The notes beneath the pieces were generated by a model that did no database searches, was not told the DNA's origin, and saw nothing but the letters and a program-made list of their open reading frames with translations. A DNA stretch of 64,000 nucleotides from CAILZL01 sp050248275 (GTDB taxonomy: Bacteria > Pseudomonadota > Gammaproteobacteria > Steroidobacterales > Steroidobacteraceae), in the NCBI GenBank assembly GCA_050248275.1, contig JBFWSR010000001.1, positions 372,001-436,000 of the forward strand, in the 5' to 3' direction. The position numbers and the translations under genes were made by a program. Shown piece after piece: positions 16,630 to 25,736 of this stretch; within the stretch, counting starts at the first letter, position 1, and each line of letters starts with the position of its first letter.

Positions 16630-17720
16630 ACATGGCTGACGGCAACAGACCCAGTGTGACCGATCGCGTCAGCGAAGCGGCCGATTGGCTGGTACGCCTG
16701 CAGGAAGACAGTGTCACTGAGGCTGAAATCGCTGCATGGCTCAAATGGTGTGCGGCCGACAGTTTGAACCTCGAAGCATTCGAGCGAGTGCAGCAACTTT
16801 ACGATCAGTTGCAGTCGCTGCCGTCCGCCAAGAAACAGGAGTTTCTCAGGCTGCAGCGCGCCATCGTGACGAACGATCCGGTTTCAGCGGGTTGGCGACC
16901 CATGGACTGGTTCAAGGAACGTGCGTGGACACTGGGTGCAGGTGCATTGGCGGCATCCATGACGGTTGTGGTGCTGCTCATGTCTTATAACCGCACGCCC
17001 GCAGTTGAAACGGTTGTCTACCAGGCGCCGCGTGGTTTTCAGCAAACCGTGCTGCTGGCTGACCGCTCGCGCGTTACTTTGGCAAGCTCGTCCAAAGTGC
17101 TGTCGCATTTCACAGCAGATCATCGTTACATTGATCTGCGCGAAGGGGAGGCATACTTCGAGGTTCAGCATGATCGTGCGCGTCCCTTCGTCGTCAAGGC
17201 CGGCGCAATAACGGTTACGGCTGTTGGAACCAAATTCAACGTACGCAGAACCGGGCTGCGTACCATCGTCGCCGTGACGGAAGGCGCCGTCGATGTGACA
17301 ACTGATAAGGACAGAATATTGTCGAATACAGACCAACTGCAAGATGGTGGTAATGATCTGACCATGCCCGTGAGAGTCCGGGCAGGCCAGCAAGCCATAG
17401 AGGTTCCGGAACAGCATGGACTTGCCGTCTCGGATGCGAACCTGGGTATGGCCACCGGCTGGCAGCAGGGACGTCTGGAATACGTGATGGAACCGTTAAA
17501 GAGTGTAGTCGCCGACGTTAACCGCTATGCAGCGCATCCTGTCGTGATCAGCGACCCGCGTGTTGGTGATCTGGTGTTCACGGGTACGGTATTCATTGAT
17601 CGCATCGATGATTGGGCGATGACGCTGCCCGGCGCTTTTCCGATTACTTCTTTGGTTGCTGCGGACGGCACGGTAATGCTCAAGTTCCGTTCCGATGACA
17701 AGCGCAACGATTTCCGATAA
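16626..17720 (+). CDS. FecR-type transmembrane sigma regulator
   Basis: 364 residues. The N-terminal DUF4880 region (WLVRLQEDSVTEAEIAAWLK) is the cytoplasmic sigma-binding part. One membrane helix (GALAASMTVVVLLMSY, ~residues 102-117) follows, then the periplasmic FecR domain (VLLADRSRVTLASSSKV, IDLREGEAYFEVQHD, VTAVGTKFNVR). The C-terminal ~70 residues (EYVMEPLKSVVADVNRYA) resemble the STN-like fold that meets the receptor's signalling domain. It passes the receptor signal across the inner membrane to the upstream sigma factor. Its last codons overlap the promoter of the next gene (TTTCCG at 17711). Confidence 0.9.
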   Translation: MNMADGNRPSVTDRVSEAADWLVRLQEDSVTEAEIAAWLKWCAADSLNLEAFERVQQLYDQLQSLPSAKKQEFLRLQRAIVTNDPVSAGWRPMDWFKERAWTLGAGALAASMTVVVLLMSYNRTPAVETVVYQAPRGFQQTVLLADRSRVTLASSSKVLSHFTADHRYIDLREGEAYFEVQHDRARPFVVKAGAITVTAVGTKFNVRRTGLRTIVAVTEGAVDVTTDKDRILSNTDQLQDGGNDLTMPVRVRAGQQAIEVPEQHGLAVSDANLGMATGWQQGRLEYVMEPLKSVVADVNRYAAHPVVISDPRVGDLVFTGTVFIDRIDDWAMTLPGAFPITSLVAADGTVMLKFRSDDKRNDFR

Positions 17721-17736
17721 CGCCCCTTCGTTCGTC
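17711..17736 (+). promoter_or_regulatory. Candidate FecI-type promoter of TonB receptor 1
   Basis: TTTCCG (17711-17716), 14 nt, TTCGTC (17731-17736), the same motif as before the sigma gene and receptor 2. The -35 half lies inside the last codons of the fecR-like gene. The receptor starts about 60 bp further on. Confidence 0.7.
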
Positions 17737-17798
17737 ATAGCTCTGTATTCGCCGTATGACAGCATGGAATAAAAATATTTTCGGGGGAACTGAATCAA

Positions 17799-20435
17799 GT
17801 GACTCGCGCTCAGCCATTGGCATCGTTAATGATTCCGCACGGTATCGTTTGCGCCATTCTCGTGGTGTCGGCCGGGCCAACTGCGGAAGCAGCCTCTCTT
17901 GATTTGACAGAGGTCGTCAGAGTCAATATTCCCGCCGAACCTCTCACCGTCGCCCTGTTGCAGTTTTCCAGCCAGGTCCATGTTCAGGTCGCTACTTCGG
18001 GAACCGAGGTGGGCAGTGTGCACAGCCATCGCGTGAGCGGCGCCATGTCGATCGGCGATGCGCTCACAAAACTTTTATCAGGTACCGGCTTTTCGTTCCA
18101 AGTATCCGGTGATCGAAGCATTGCGATATTGCTGCCCGACAAAGTCCGGGACACCATGCCCGCGACCGGGCCTCCGGCCGGCACCAGGCTTCAAAAAAAC
18201 GATGTCGAGAATAAAGATCAGCCTGGAGAAAACAGCATGCGTCATCGAAACCTGTTTGCGCGTTTTATTGGATTGTTTGCAGTTTGTGGTTCCGCGATAC
18301 ATGCTGGTAGCGCCTGCGCACAGGATGTATCAACTACCAGGCGCAGTTCCGGCGCGGAAGCGCAATTGGAAGAAGTTGTAGTGACGGCCCAGCGCTATGC
18401 GGAATCCCTGCAAAAAACGCCGGTCTCTGTGGTAGCTGTTTCGGGCGATGAACTGCAAACCTTGGGTGTCGCCAACCTCGAAACCCTAGACTCATTCATT
18501 CCAAACTTCAGCGCCGGTTTTGGTCAGGGGTATAGCAACTGGGCAGTACTCACCATTCGCGGTGTGGGAGGCGGGGAAGGATTTCTCTATCAAGATCCTT
18601 CCGTCGGCATCTATATCGATGACGTTTATTATCCGCGCGCACAAGGCGCCATGCTCGATCTGATTGATGTTGAGCAGGTTGAGGTGCTGCGTGGACCCCA
18701 AGGGACTCTGTTCGGCCGCAACACCTCGGGCGGCGCAGTTCGGTATATTTCGAAGAAACCTGAACGGGAGTTGAGCGGCAATATCACCGGCTCGGTCGGC
18801 AATCTCAAACGGCGCGACATGCAGTCGATCGCCAATATTCCTCTCAGCGATACGCTGTCGTCGCGTTTTACTTTCGCATCGAAAAGCAGCGATGGCTTTG
18901 TCACGCGCCTCAATGACGGTGTCAAGATGGGGGATCTCAATGTGGTCGCTGTGCGTGGCCAATTGCGGTGGCAGCCTACGGCTCAATGGGACATCAATTT
19001 GTCGGCTGATTCGATTCGCACTTTCGATCATGGCGTCGCCCGGAAAATTACGCTTATTGATACGACTGATCTTTATCCCACTCGTCTGGGCAACCCCGGT
19101 TTTAACGCGTCCCTGGTAACACCGAGCCTCTATACCGTAGTCGGGGGTGATCCTGATAAAAATGAGAACGAATCGAATGGGCTCACGGGAACCATTCAGT
19201 ACGACGTCAATAACAACCTATCGATAAAATCCCTGACAGGCTATCGGTACAGCAATGCCACTAACATTCAGGATTGGGACCAGACACCGTTTTTACTATT
19301 TACAGCCAACACCAAGTTTAATTTCTCCAATGAGAGTCAGGAATTTCAGTTTAATGGGAATTCCTTTGAAGATCGCTTGAAGTGGGTGGCGGGACTTTAT
19401 TATTTTCATGAGAAGGCTCACCAAAACGGTGTGCGCAATGACCCGGTTGAGCCACCAAATAATCCCGAAATCAGAGACCTCGATACAACGAGCTATGCAG
19501 CCTTTGGTCAGGGTACATTCAAGTTAACCGATCACTTGGGAGCGACAGCGGGTATTCGCTGGAGTCATGACGACAAGAAGTATTTTAGCCTTCGAGGCCC
19601 TTTCTCGGGTAGTAATAGTGGCAATTGGACAAGTATCACGCCGCGTTTTGGTCTTAATTATCAAATCGCCGATGACATGATGTCTTATGTATCGGCGGCG
19701 AAGGGGTTCAAGTCAGGAGGGTTTAACGATACGCCACGGTCTGGCCAGTTAAATAATGGCATTAATCCGTACGGCCCTGAAAATCTTTGGACTTACGAGA
19801 GCGGAATCAGGAGTGAATTTGCGAATCGTCGAATCCGCTTCAACGGTACATTTTTTTACACGGACTACAAAGACATTCAGACGTTGGGGTCTTTCTTTGA
19901 CCCAGTCCTAGGCACTGTGATACTGGTTACACAGAATGCCGCTGCTGCTACGGTAAAAGGAATCGAACTTGAGACTCAGGTTCGTGTAACAAGTGGTTTG
20001 GTTATGCGCTTGTCTGGTGGCTGGACTGATGCCCGCTATGATGATGTGACTGGTGCCACTACCCTTACACTTAATACACCATTTCAACGCACTCCGAAAT
20101 ACTCATACACGGCGGGTGCAACCTACGACCATTCGCTTGCTCATAATGACAAGTTGTCATTCAACATTGATTACAGCTGGAAGGATGACCAAACCAATAG
20201 TAATAATGAAAATCTTTATGTGGTCCTGCCGGCTTATGGACTACTAAGCTCGCGGGTGACCTATTCGCCCCAGTCCGACAAATGGAAGGTTTCCCTATTC
20301 GGCACTAATCTCTTGAACAAGAAATACCTTGTCAACGCATATGATCCATCAACGCGCCTGCACTTGCAGGGTTTCGCATCGAACGATCTTGGGCGGCCGC
20401 GCGAATGGGGTGTTGAAGTTTCTGTGATTTTCTAG
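17799..20435 (+). CDS. STN-type TonB-dependent receptor, copy 1
   Basis: 878 residues from GTG 17799, with GGGGGAA about 9 nt upstream. Residues ~1-35 are a signal sequence; ~42-112 are the STN signalling domain (VNIPAEPLTVALLQFSSQVH ... GDALTKLLSGTGFSFQVSG). Residues ~147-176 form a second signal-like segment (MRHRNLFARFIGLFAVCGS). LEEVVVTAQR begins the TonB box and plug, with VLRGPQGTLFGRNTSGG as the plug signature; a 22-strand barrel follows, ending in WGVEVSVIF. It should import a ligand across the outer membrane and signal to FecR. The barrel is only distantly like that of copy 2, though the first ~180 residues are very similar. The coding sequence is visibly poorer in G+C than the flanks. 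Confidence 0.92.
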   Translation: MTRAQPLASLMIPHGIVCAILVVSAGPTAEAASLDLTEVVRVNIPAEPLTVALLQFSSQVHVQVATSGTEVGSVHSHRVSGAMSIGDALTKLLSGTGFSFQVSGDRSIAILLPDKVRDTMPATGPPAGTRLQKNDVENKDQPGENSMRHRNLFARFIGLFAVCGSAIHAGSACAQDVSTTRRSSGAEAQLEEVVVTAQRYAESLQKTPVSVVAVSGDELQTLGVANLETLDSFIPNFSAGFGQGYSNWAVLTIRGVGGGEGFLYQDPSVGIYIDDVYYPRAQGAMLDLIDVEQVEVLRGPQGTLFGRNTSGGAVRYISKKPERELSGNITGSVGNLKRRDMQSIANIPLSDTLSSRFTFASKSSDGFVTRLNDGVKMGDLNVVAVRGQLRWQPTAQWDINLSADSIRTFDHGVARKITLIDTTDLYPTRLGNPGFNASLVTPSLYTVVGGDPDKNENESNGLTGTIQYDVNNNLSIKSLTGYRYSNATNIQDWDQTPFLLFTANTKFNFSNESQEFQFNGNSFEDRLKWVAGLYYFHEKAHQNGVRNDPVEPPNNPEIRDLDTTSYAAFGQGTFKLTDHLGATAGIRWSHDDKKYFSLRGPFSGSNSGNWTSITPRFGLNYQIADDMMSYVSAAKGFKSGGFNDTPRSGQLNNGINPYGPENLWTYESGIRSEFANRRIRFNGTFFYTDYKDIQTLGSFFDPVLGTVILVTQNAAAATVKGIELETQVRVTSGLVMRLSGGWTDARYDDVTGATTLTLNTPFQRTPKYSYTAGATYDHSLAHNDKLSFNIDYSWKDDQTNSNNENLYVVLPAYGLLSSRVTYSPQSDKWKVSLFGTNLLNKKYLVNAYDPSTRLHLQGFASNDLGRPREWGVEVSVIF
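18225..18239 (+). promoter_or_regulatory. Internal ribosome-binding site and ATG inside receptor 1
   Basis: GGAG (18225-18228) sits 8 nt before an in-frame ATG (18237, residue 147), followed by a signal-peptide-like segment. Starting here would give a complete receptor without the STN domain. The same arrangement is kept in receptor 2. Confidence 0.5.
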
Positions 20436-20696
20436 ATAGCACCCTGCCTATCAGCATGATGCCCCGTCACGGCGGAATCGAACCCTTATGAAGGTAAATT
20501 TCTTGGCAAACTTGGCCGATGAGGGATTAAGAGTTTGTTATGAAGAGCAAATGCTTTCAGTCAAGCAGATGGGGCCGTGATGAAGCAGGTAGAGCTCCGG
20601 ATGCCTGTGGTGGGGTTCAGCTGGCACTTTAACAATGCAGCTCCTTGGTCCGTTTTGAATTCACGGCATCCAAAATTTAGAAGGCCAATACTCATC

Positions 20697-21962
20697 ATGG
20701 TAAACAACGCTGTCGCACGAGTGAATCGGCGAGTAATTGCTTCCATCTTGTTATGGGGCATTTTATCTATTCCCCTTGTGGGGTTCGCGCAGCAAGTAGT
20801 GTTTGGTATCGCACCGGTCCCCTTGACCCAAAGGATGTACACCTTCGATACGGCTGAACAGCACAAGATTCGCGTCGTGGTCGTGGCGAAAGGACTGAAG
20901 CATCCATTCGCAGTTGCGCTGTTGTCGCAAGGAGATGCACTGGTATCCGAACGCGGTGGAGCTCTTCGCTTTATCCACAATGTTGGCGGCGCTAAGTCTT
21001 CTAGATTGGACCCGGAGCCTGTCGCGGGCATTCCACCCGCCGTGCCGCTGAAATTCCATGGTGGTCTACAAGATGTTGTCCTGCATCCGAAATTCGCTCA
21101 GAACCGTTACGTTTACTTCACCTTCAACAAGCCGGGCAACTTGCCCGCACCGGACGCCAAGCCGCCCATCAATCGGGAAGGCATCGTGACACTGATGCGA
21201 GGCAAGCTTTCACTTTCGGGTAACACACTCACGGATGTCGTAGAGCTGTTTTCCGGCGAACCGATTAGCATCTCCGGTGGTTCGCGTATCGCGTTCGGTA
21301 AGGACGGTTTGGTATACATGACCACGGGATCAGCGTTTGGTAATCAACCGCAGCACCTCGACAGTGTTTACGGCAAGGTGCTGCGTTTACGTGAGGATGG
21401 TCAGATACCGGAAGACAATCCTTTCGTTGGCCAAGCGGGCGCACGACCTGAAATTTTCACGTTAGGACATCGTGATCAGCTCGGTATCACCGTCGATCCC
21501 GTAACTGGCGCGATATTGGCTGCCGATCATGGCCCGAATGGGGGTGACGAAGTGAACCTCATTCTGTCAGGACGCAACTATGGGTGGCCAATAGTAAGCT
21601 TTGGGCGCCAATATGAAGGCCCGCGCTGGTCAGCATCGCCGGTAGCGGAAGGTATGGAACAGCCACTGATCGTGTGGCTGCCATCTATTGCTCCTTCAGG
21701 ACTGACGTTCTATACCGGTGATCGGTTTCCCACTTGGAAAGGTAACTTGTTTGTCGCCAGTGCTCGTCGCGGTGAAGTGCTGCGTACCGGTGGCCTGGAG
21801 CGCGTTGTCTTCAATGATCAACTCGAAGAGCTGCGCCGTGAGACATTGCTAACCGATTTGCATCAACGCATTCGCGACGTTCGCCAGGGACCTGATGGAC
21901 TGCTTTACGTACTGACCGACGAGGAAGATGGCGCGCTGTTGCGAATTGAACCTGCCAATTGA
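20697..21962 (+). CDS. PQQ-dependent sugar dehydrogenase-like protein, copy 1
   Basis: 421 residues from ATG 20697; a GTG at 20721 aligns with the ATG of copy 2, and the longer frame from 20577 looks spurious. A signal peptide (NRRVIASILLWGILSIPLVGFAQQ region) sends it to the periplasm. The GSDH six-bladed propeller is recognisable: HGGLQDVVLHPKF, SRIAFGKDGLVYMTTG, GHRDQLGITVDP, ADHGPNGGDEVNLI. Family members oxidise aldoses with PQQ and Ca2+. The Arg-Asn pair that contacts PQQ in soluble glucose dehydrogenase reads Arg-Asp here, so cofactor use needs testing. It follows receptor 1 after a 261-bp gap with no gene and is probably cotranscribed. Confidence 0.85.
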   Translation: MVNNAVARVNRRVIASILLWGILSIPLVGFAQQVVFGIAPVPLTQRMYTFDTAEQHKIRVVVVAKGLKHPFAVALLSQGDALVSERGGALRFIHNVGGAKSSRLDPEPVAGIPPAVPLKFHGGLQDVVLHPKFAQNRYVYFTFNKPGNLPAPDAKPPINREGIVTLMRGKLSLSGNTLTDVVELFSGEPISISGGSRIAFGKDGLVYMTTGSAFGNQPQHLDSVYGKVLRLREDGQIPEDNPFVGQAGARPEIFTLGHRDQLGITVDPVTGAILAADHGPNGGDEVNLILSGRNYGWPIVSFGRQYEGPRWSASPVAEGMEQPLIVWLPSIAPSGLTFYTGDRFPTWKGNLFVASARRGEVLRTGGLERVVFNDQLEELRRETLLTDLHQRIRDVRQGPDGLLYVLTDEEDGALLRIEPAN

Positions 21963-22125
21963 ATCCACAACATTCCGCTTCAGCGCACGACTTGGTCAGC
22001 CAACATAGTTCATGCTGGCAAGCTATGCCCTCTCGAGATTACGCATCATCCGCTAACCACAAAGTTACCCTGAAGCGCACGCGATGTCGGCGAGTGTCCT
22101 GAGTGCTCAACCCTGGAGATTGTCA

Positions 22126-22686
22126 ATGTCATTGGGAATGCTGATTCACAAACGATTGCTGCCATTGACCCTGTTTGTCGCGCTGGGCGCGCTGGCTGCA
22201 GACACCCATGTCGATGCCGGCAAGAGCACGATCACGGCCACCTTCAAACAGGAAGGCGTGCCGGTCGAAGCGGCATTCCGCAAGTTCACCGGCAACATCC
22301 AGTACGATCCGGCAAAACCTGCTGCCGCCACCGCCGTGCTGGAGGTCGATACCGGCAGCTTCGACATGGGCGATGAAAGCTACAACGATGAGGTGCGCAA
22401 GAAAGCCTGGTTCGACAGCACTGCCTATCCCAAAGCCACTTTTCGTTCCACGCAGGTCAAGCCGGGCGCCGCCGACAAATTCGACGCCACCGGCGCTCTG
22501 ACCATCAAGGGCAAGGTCGCCACGATCACCCTGCCCATCACCGTCAAGCGTGTCGGCAATACCGCCACCTACAGCGGCAACTTCGTGGTGTCGCGCGCCA
22601 TGTTCGGCATCGGCGATCCGTCATGGAACGACGTGCTGGATGACAAGGTCAGCGTGCGTTTCAATCTGGTCACTCCAGAATCCTGA
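22126..22686 (+). CDS. YceI-family periplasmic protein
   Basis: 186 residues from ATG 22126, which has GGAG 8 nt upstream; the earlier in-frame ATG at 22084 lacks one. A signal peptide (HKRLLPLTLFVALGALAA) is followed by the YceI lipocalin-like fold: VDAGKSTITATFKQEGV, VEVDTGSF-like ends, SYNDEVRKKAWFDSTAYPKA and GALTIKGKVATITLPITV. The family binds polyisoprenoid chains such as quinone tails. Its position between two PQQ-type dehydrogenases makes a link to electron transfer through isoprenoid quinones plausible, by inference. Its G+C content looks higher than that of the flanking receptor genes. Confidence 0.9.
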   Translation: MSLGMLIHKRLLPLTLFVALGALAADTHVDAGKSTITATFKQEGVPVEAAFRKFTGNIQYDPAKPAAATAVLEVDTGSFDMGDESYNDEVRKKAWFDSTAYPKATFRSTQVKPGAADKFDATGALTIKGKVATITLPITVKRVGNTATYSGNFVVSRAMFGIGDPSWNDVLDDKVSVRFNLVTPES

Positions 22687-22844
22687 TCATGGGGCCGGCT
22701 TTATTTTGCTGTTGAAAGTAACGGCAAGAAATACCGAGAAATAAATATAGACCGGCATTCGGATAACTTGCTGATCCAAGATACGCCAGAATGTTCGATT
22801 ATTGGGTCAAGATCATCATTCTCGGCTCGATGCAGGTTAAACGA

Positions 22845-22870
22845 TTTCCGATAACGTCCCCTGATTCGTC
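22845..22870 (+). promoter_or_regulatory. Candidate FecI-type promoter of TonB receptor 2
   Basis: TTTCCG (22845-22850), 14 nt, TTCGTC (22865-22870). The 38 bp at 22840-22877 match 34 of 38 positions of 17706-17743, including the end of the fecR coding sequence, so it was probably copied with receptor 1. The receptor start follows at 22934. Confidence 0.7.
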
Positions 22871-22933
22871 ATAGCTCCACACCCGCTGTTTATTGGCGGC
22901 AAACAAAAAGAATTACGAAGGGGGAAGAAGCAA

Positions 22934-25570
22934 GTGATTTGCGATCAGTCGCTAGCCTCACAAATGATCCGTCCGCGCCGAATCGCTGGCAGTATCGCTT
23001 GCGCCATCCTCATATCGTCTCTTGAATCGATCGCAGGCGCGGCCCTCCTCGATATAGCTGAGATCGTTAGAGTCGATATTCCCGCCGAGCCTCTTGCCAT
23101 CGCTTTGCTTCAGTTTTCGAGTCAGACGCATGTTCAGATTGCCACTTCTGGAACCGAAGTGGGCGGCATGCGCAGTCACAGTGTTATCGGTTCCATGTCG
23201 ATCAGTGATGCTCTTACGAAACTGTTGGCAGGTACCGGATTCGCGTTCCAGGTCTCCGGCGACCGAAGCGTCGCCATATTGCTGCGAGACAGAGCCCGAG
23301 GCGCTACGCCTTCGACAGGTCCGCCAGCTGACACCAACATCCCAAAAAACGATGTCGAAAACAATATTGATCACAGTGGAGAAAATGCAATGCGCCATCG
23401 AAGTCTATTTGCGCGTTTTATTGGACTATTTGCGGTTTGTGGTTCCGTGCTGCACACAGGCACTGCTTGTGCAGAAGACGCAAACACTACTAACCTTGGT
23501 TCAAATTCAACAACCCGCCTGGAAGAAGTTGTCGTTACGGCACAACGGCGCGAAGAGCGGCTTCAGGACGTTCCGATCGCCGTTTCTGCCATTAGCAGCG
23601 AGCAGCTTGCCGCTGCTGGCATTGACTCGACCACCGAGCTCCAATACGCGGTACCGGGTTTCATAGCGGAACAGTCAGGAGCGATTCCGCATTACGCCGT
23701 GCGTGGCATCAGCAACACTAATGTCGGGCCGGGCGTTGAAAGTGCTGTCGCGATGTATGTAGATGGCGTGTATATCAGTGCGACTCCAAGCTCCTTGATG
23801 AAGCTATCCAACATTGAGCGCATCGAGGTACTTAAAGGACCGCAAGGCACGCTGTTTGGCCGCAATGCTACAGGCGGGTTGGTGCAGGTGATCACTAAAG
23901 ATCCGCAACATAAGCCGCAAGCCGATGCCAGTGTCGGCTATGGTAATTATCAGACGTTCACTGGAAGTTTGTATGCTACCAGTGGCATTGCCGACACACT
24001 CGCCGCCGATCTATCAATGTCATACACCAATCAGGGACAGGGTTACGGCAAGAATCTCTTTGACGGTGAGGGTTACCAGCGATTTCCCCGGGACTTGGCG
24101 GCACGCACCAAGTGGCTGTGGGAACCGAGTGCTGCAACACGCGTTAAGTTTGCGTACGACTATTCCAAATTGGATTTGAAAATCGCCTTTGTACCGTTTC
24201 CAGGGCCACAAGGCACCGGTACTCCTCTGAACGGTACTTTTTATGATGCTGATAGCAATATTCAGCAACGGATTGTTACTCAAGCGAGCGGCGGTAGTAT
24301 CGATATCCAGCACGAATTCGATCAAGCACGGCTGCTCAGCATCACATCGTCGCGCCAATCTGAATCTGATCTGCTGGCAGATCTGGATGCCACTCCGCGG
24401 CCGGTCGTTGCGGCACAATATGCCGACAAGGAGCAGCAATTTACCGAGGAGCTGCAACTTCAGTCTCTTAACAACACGGTGTTTAGTTGGGTGGTCGGTG
24501 CGTACTATTATTATGGTACTGGACGATATCAGCCGTTTAGGCTCATAACCGGGCCGGCCGTTGGTCAGGAGTTCAACAGCAAGGGAACCACCGAGTCGTG
24601 GGCCGGATTCGGGCAGGGAACCTATGAATTCCTGCCGGATACTCACCTTACCTTGGGATTGCGCTATACCAGCGAGACCAGAGATGCCATCAGTACGGTC
24701 GTCATACCAAGTCCGTCGAGTGCCTCAGGTCATGTCAGTTTCGATAAGCTAACCTCTCGGTTATCGCTGGACCGCAAGTTCACGCCCAATGTCATGGGCT
24801 ATGTTTCATACAATCGTGGTTTTCAGAGTGGTGGCTTTGATCTTGGGTCAGTGCAAAATGGCGCCTACCAGCCGGAGACCATCGACGCTTATGAAATCGG
24901 CCTCAAGAGTGAATGGTTTGATCAGCGCATCCGGTTCAATATCGCTGCCTTCCATTATCAATTCGACAATCTGCAACTCAAGATTCTGAGCACTGGCGGT
25001 ACCATTACCACTATCAATGGGCCGAAGGCAAAGCTGGATGGTGCGGATGCAGATGCAGCCTTCGTGCTGACTGATCGACTGCAAGTCAGTATGGGTGCGT
25101 CCTACGTGCATTCCGAGTTCCAGAATTTCCCGAACGCGCCCTACTACAATTACAACCCTAACAGCACTTTTGTCGCTTGCGCCGGGGCTAATACGCGTTT
25201 CCTGACGGCAGTGAAATGCGATGCAACCGGCAACCAATTGCCCGGAGCGCCGAAGCTCAGCGGCAACTTGGCCGCTACTTACACGATTCCTCTAAAAACT
25301 GGAAAAATCGCAGTTGACGGCAACCTCTATTACAACGGAGGCTGGTTCTCAGATTCCGATAATCAGCTCAAGCAGCCTGCGTATAGCGTCCTCAACGGCT
25401 TCGTGAGCTGGTCGTCAAGTGATGATGCCAATAGCATTAAATTATGGGGCAAGAATCTGACCGACAAGAAATATGCCACCGGCATCACGACAATTAGTGG
25501 CCTCGCTTATACGCATCAGCCAGCCCCGCCGTTGACGTATGGCTTGACCCTGCAGCACCATTTCCGATGA
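22934..25570 (+). CDS. STN-type TonB-dependent receptor, copy 2
   Basis: 878 residues from GTG 22934 with GGGGGAAG upstream, paralleling copy 1. STN domain: VDIPAEPLAIALLQFSSQTH ... SDALTKLLAGTGFAFQVSG. A second signal-like segment begins at Met 153 (MRHRSLFARFIGLFAVCGS), again after GGAG. The plug starts LEEVVVTAQRREERLQDVPI and has VLKGPQGTLFGRNATGG; the barrel ends PLTYGLTLQHHFR, with the terminal aromatic that the Bam machinery reads. Up to residue ~180 it closely matches copy 1; beyond that the similarity falls to that of ordinary unrelated receptors. It likely imports a different ligand but uses the same FecR/FecI pair, because no second pair is adjacent. Confidence 0.92.
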   Translation: MICDQSLASQMIRPRRIAGSIACAILISSLESIAGAALLDIAEIVRVDIPAEPLAIALLQFSSQTHVQIATSGTEVGGMRSHSVIGSMSISDALTKLLAGTGFAFQVSGDRSVAILLRDRARGATPSTGPPADTNIPKNDVENNIDHSGENAMRHRSLFARFIGLFAVCGSVLHTGTACAEDANTTNLGSNSTTRLEEVVVTAQRREERLQDVPIAVSAISSEQLAAAGIDSTTELQYAVPGFIAEQSGAIPHYAVRGISNTNVGPGVESAVAMYVDGVYISATPSSLMKLSNIERIEVLKGPQGTLFGRNATGGLVQVITKDPQHKPQADASVGYGNYQTFTGSLYATSGIADTLAADLSMSYTNQGQGYGKNLFDGEGYQRFPRDLAARTKWLWEPSAATRVKFAYDYSKLDLKIAFVPFPGPQGTGTPLNGTFYDADSNIQQRIVTQASGGSIDIQHEFDQARLLSITSSRQSESDLLADLDATPRPVVAAQYADKEQQFTEELQLQSLNNTVFSWVVGAYYYYGTGRYQPFRLITGPAVGQEFNSKGTTESWAGFGQGTYEFLPDTHLTLGLRYTSETRDAISTVVIPSPSSASGHVSFDKLTSRLSLDRKFTPNVMGYVSYNRGFQSGGFDLGSVQNGAYQPETIDAYEIGLKSEWFDQRIRFNIAAFHYQFDNLQLKILSTGGTITTINGPKAKLDGADADAAFVLTDRLQVSMGASYVHSEFQNFPNAPYYNYNPNSTFVACAGANTRFLTAVKCDATGNQLPGAPKLSGNLAATYTIPLKTGKIAVDGNLYYNGGWFSDSDNQLKQPAYSVLNGFVSWSSSDDANSIKLWGKNLTDKKYATGITTISGLAYTHQPAPPLTYGLTLQHHFR
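23378..23392 (+). promoter_or_regulatory. Internal ribosome-binding site and ATG inside receptor 2
   Basis: GGAG (23378-23381) lies 8 nt before an in-frame ATG (23390, residue 153), the same spacing as in receptor 1. Confidence 0.5.
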
Positions 25571-25736
25571 TTGCAGCTGGATGCACAAGATCAATATGAA
25601 TTGACTGGAATCATGATGTATTGATCGCATGGCAAATGGATCCGGCTAAAACGCTTGCAAGCGTCCTCATATTCTAACGTGGATTATGGGGACGCTCCGG
25701 CAATATCTAACAGCGTTTGCATTGTCAGGGGTAAAA

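Noticed and set aside
18194..18200. A AAA AAC slippery heptamer in frame in receptor 1, with the same heptamer at 23344-23350 in receptor 2
   Set aside because: It encodes a conserved Lys-Asn and could just reflect duplication. A -1 shift would soon meet a stop, and I see no stimulatory structure; the internal GGAG-ATG is a better explanation of a second product.
20577..20696. Longer start for dehydrogenase copy 1
   Set aside because: The extra 40 residues are absent from copy 2 and would precede a normal signal peptide.
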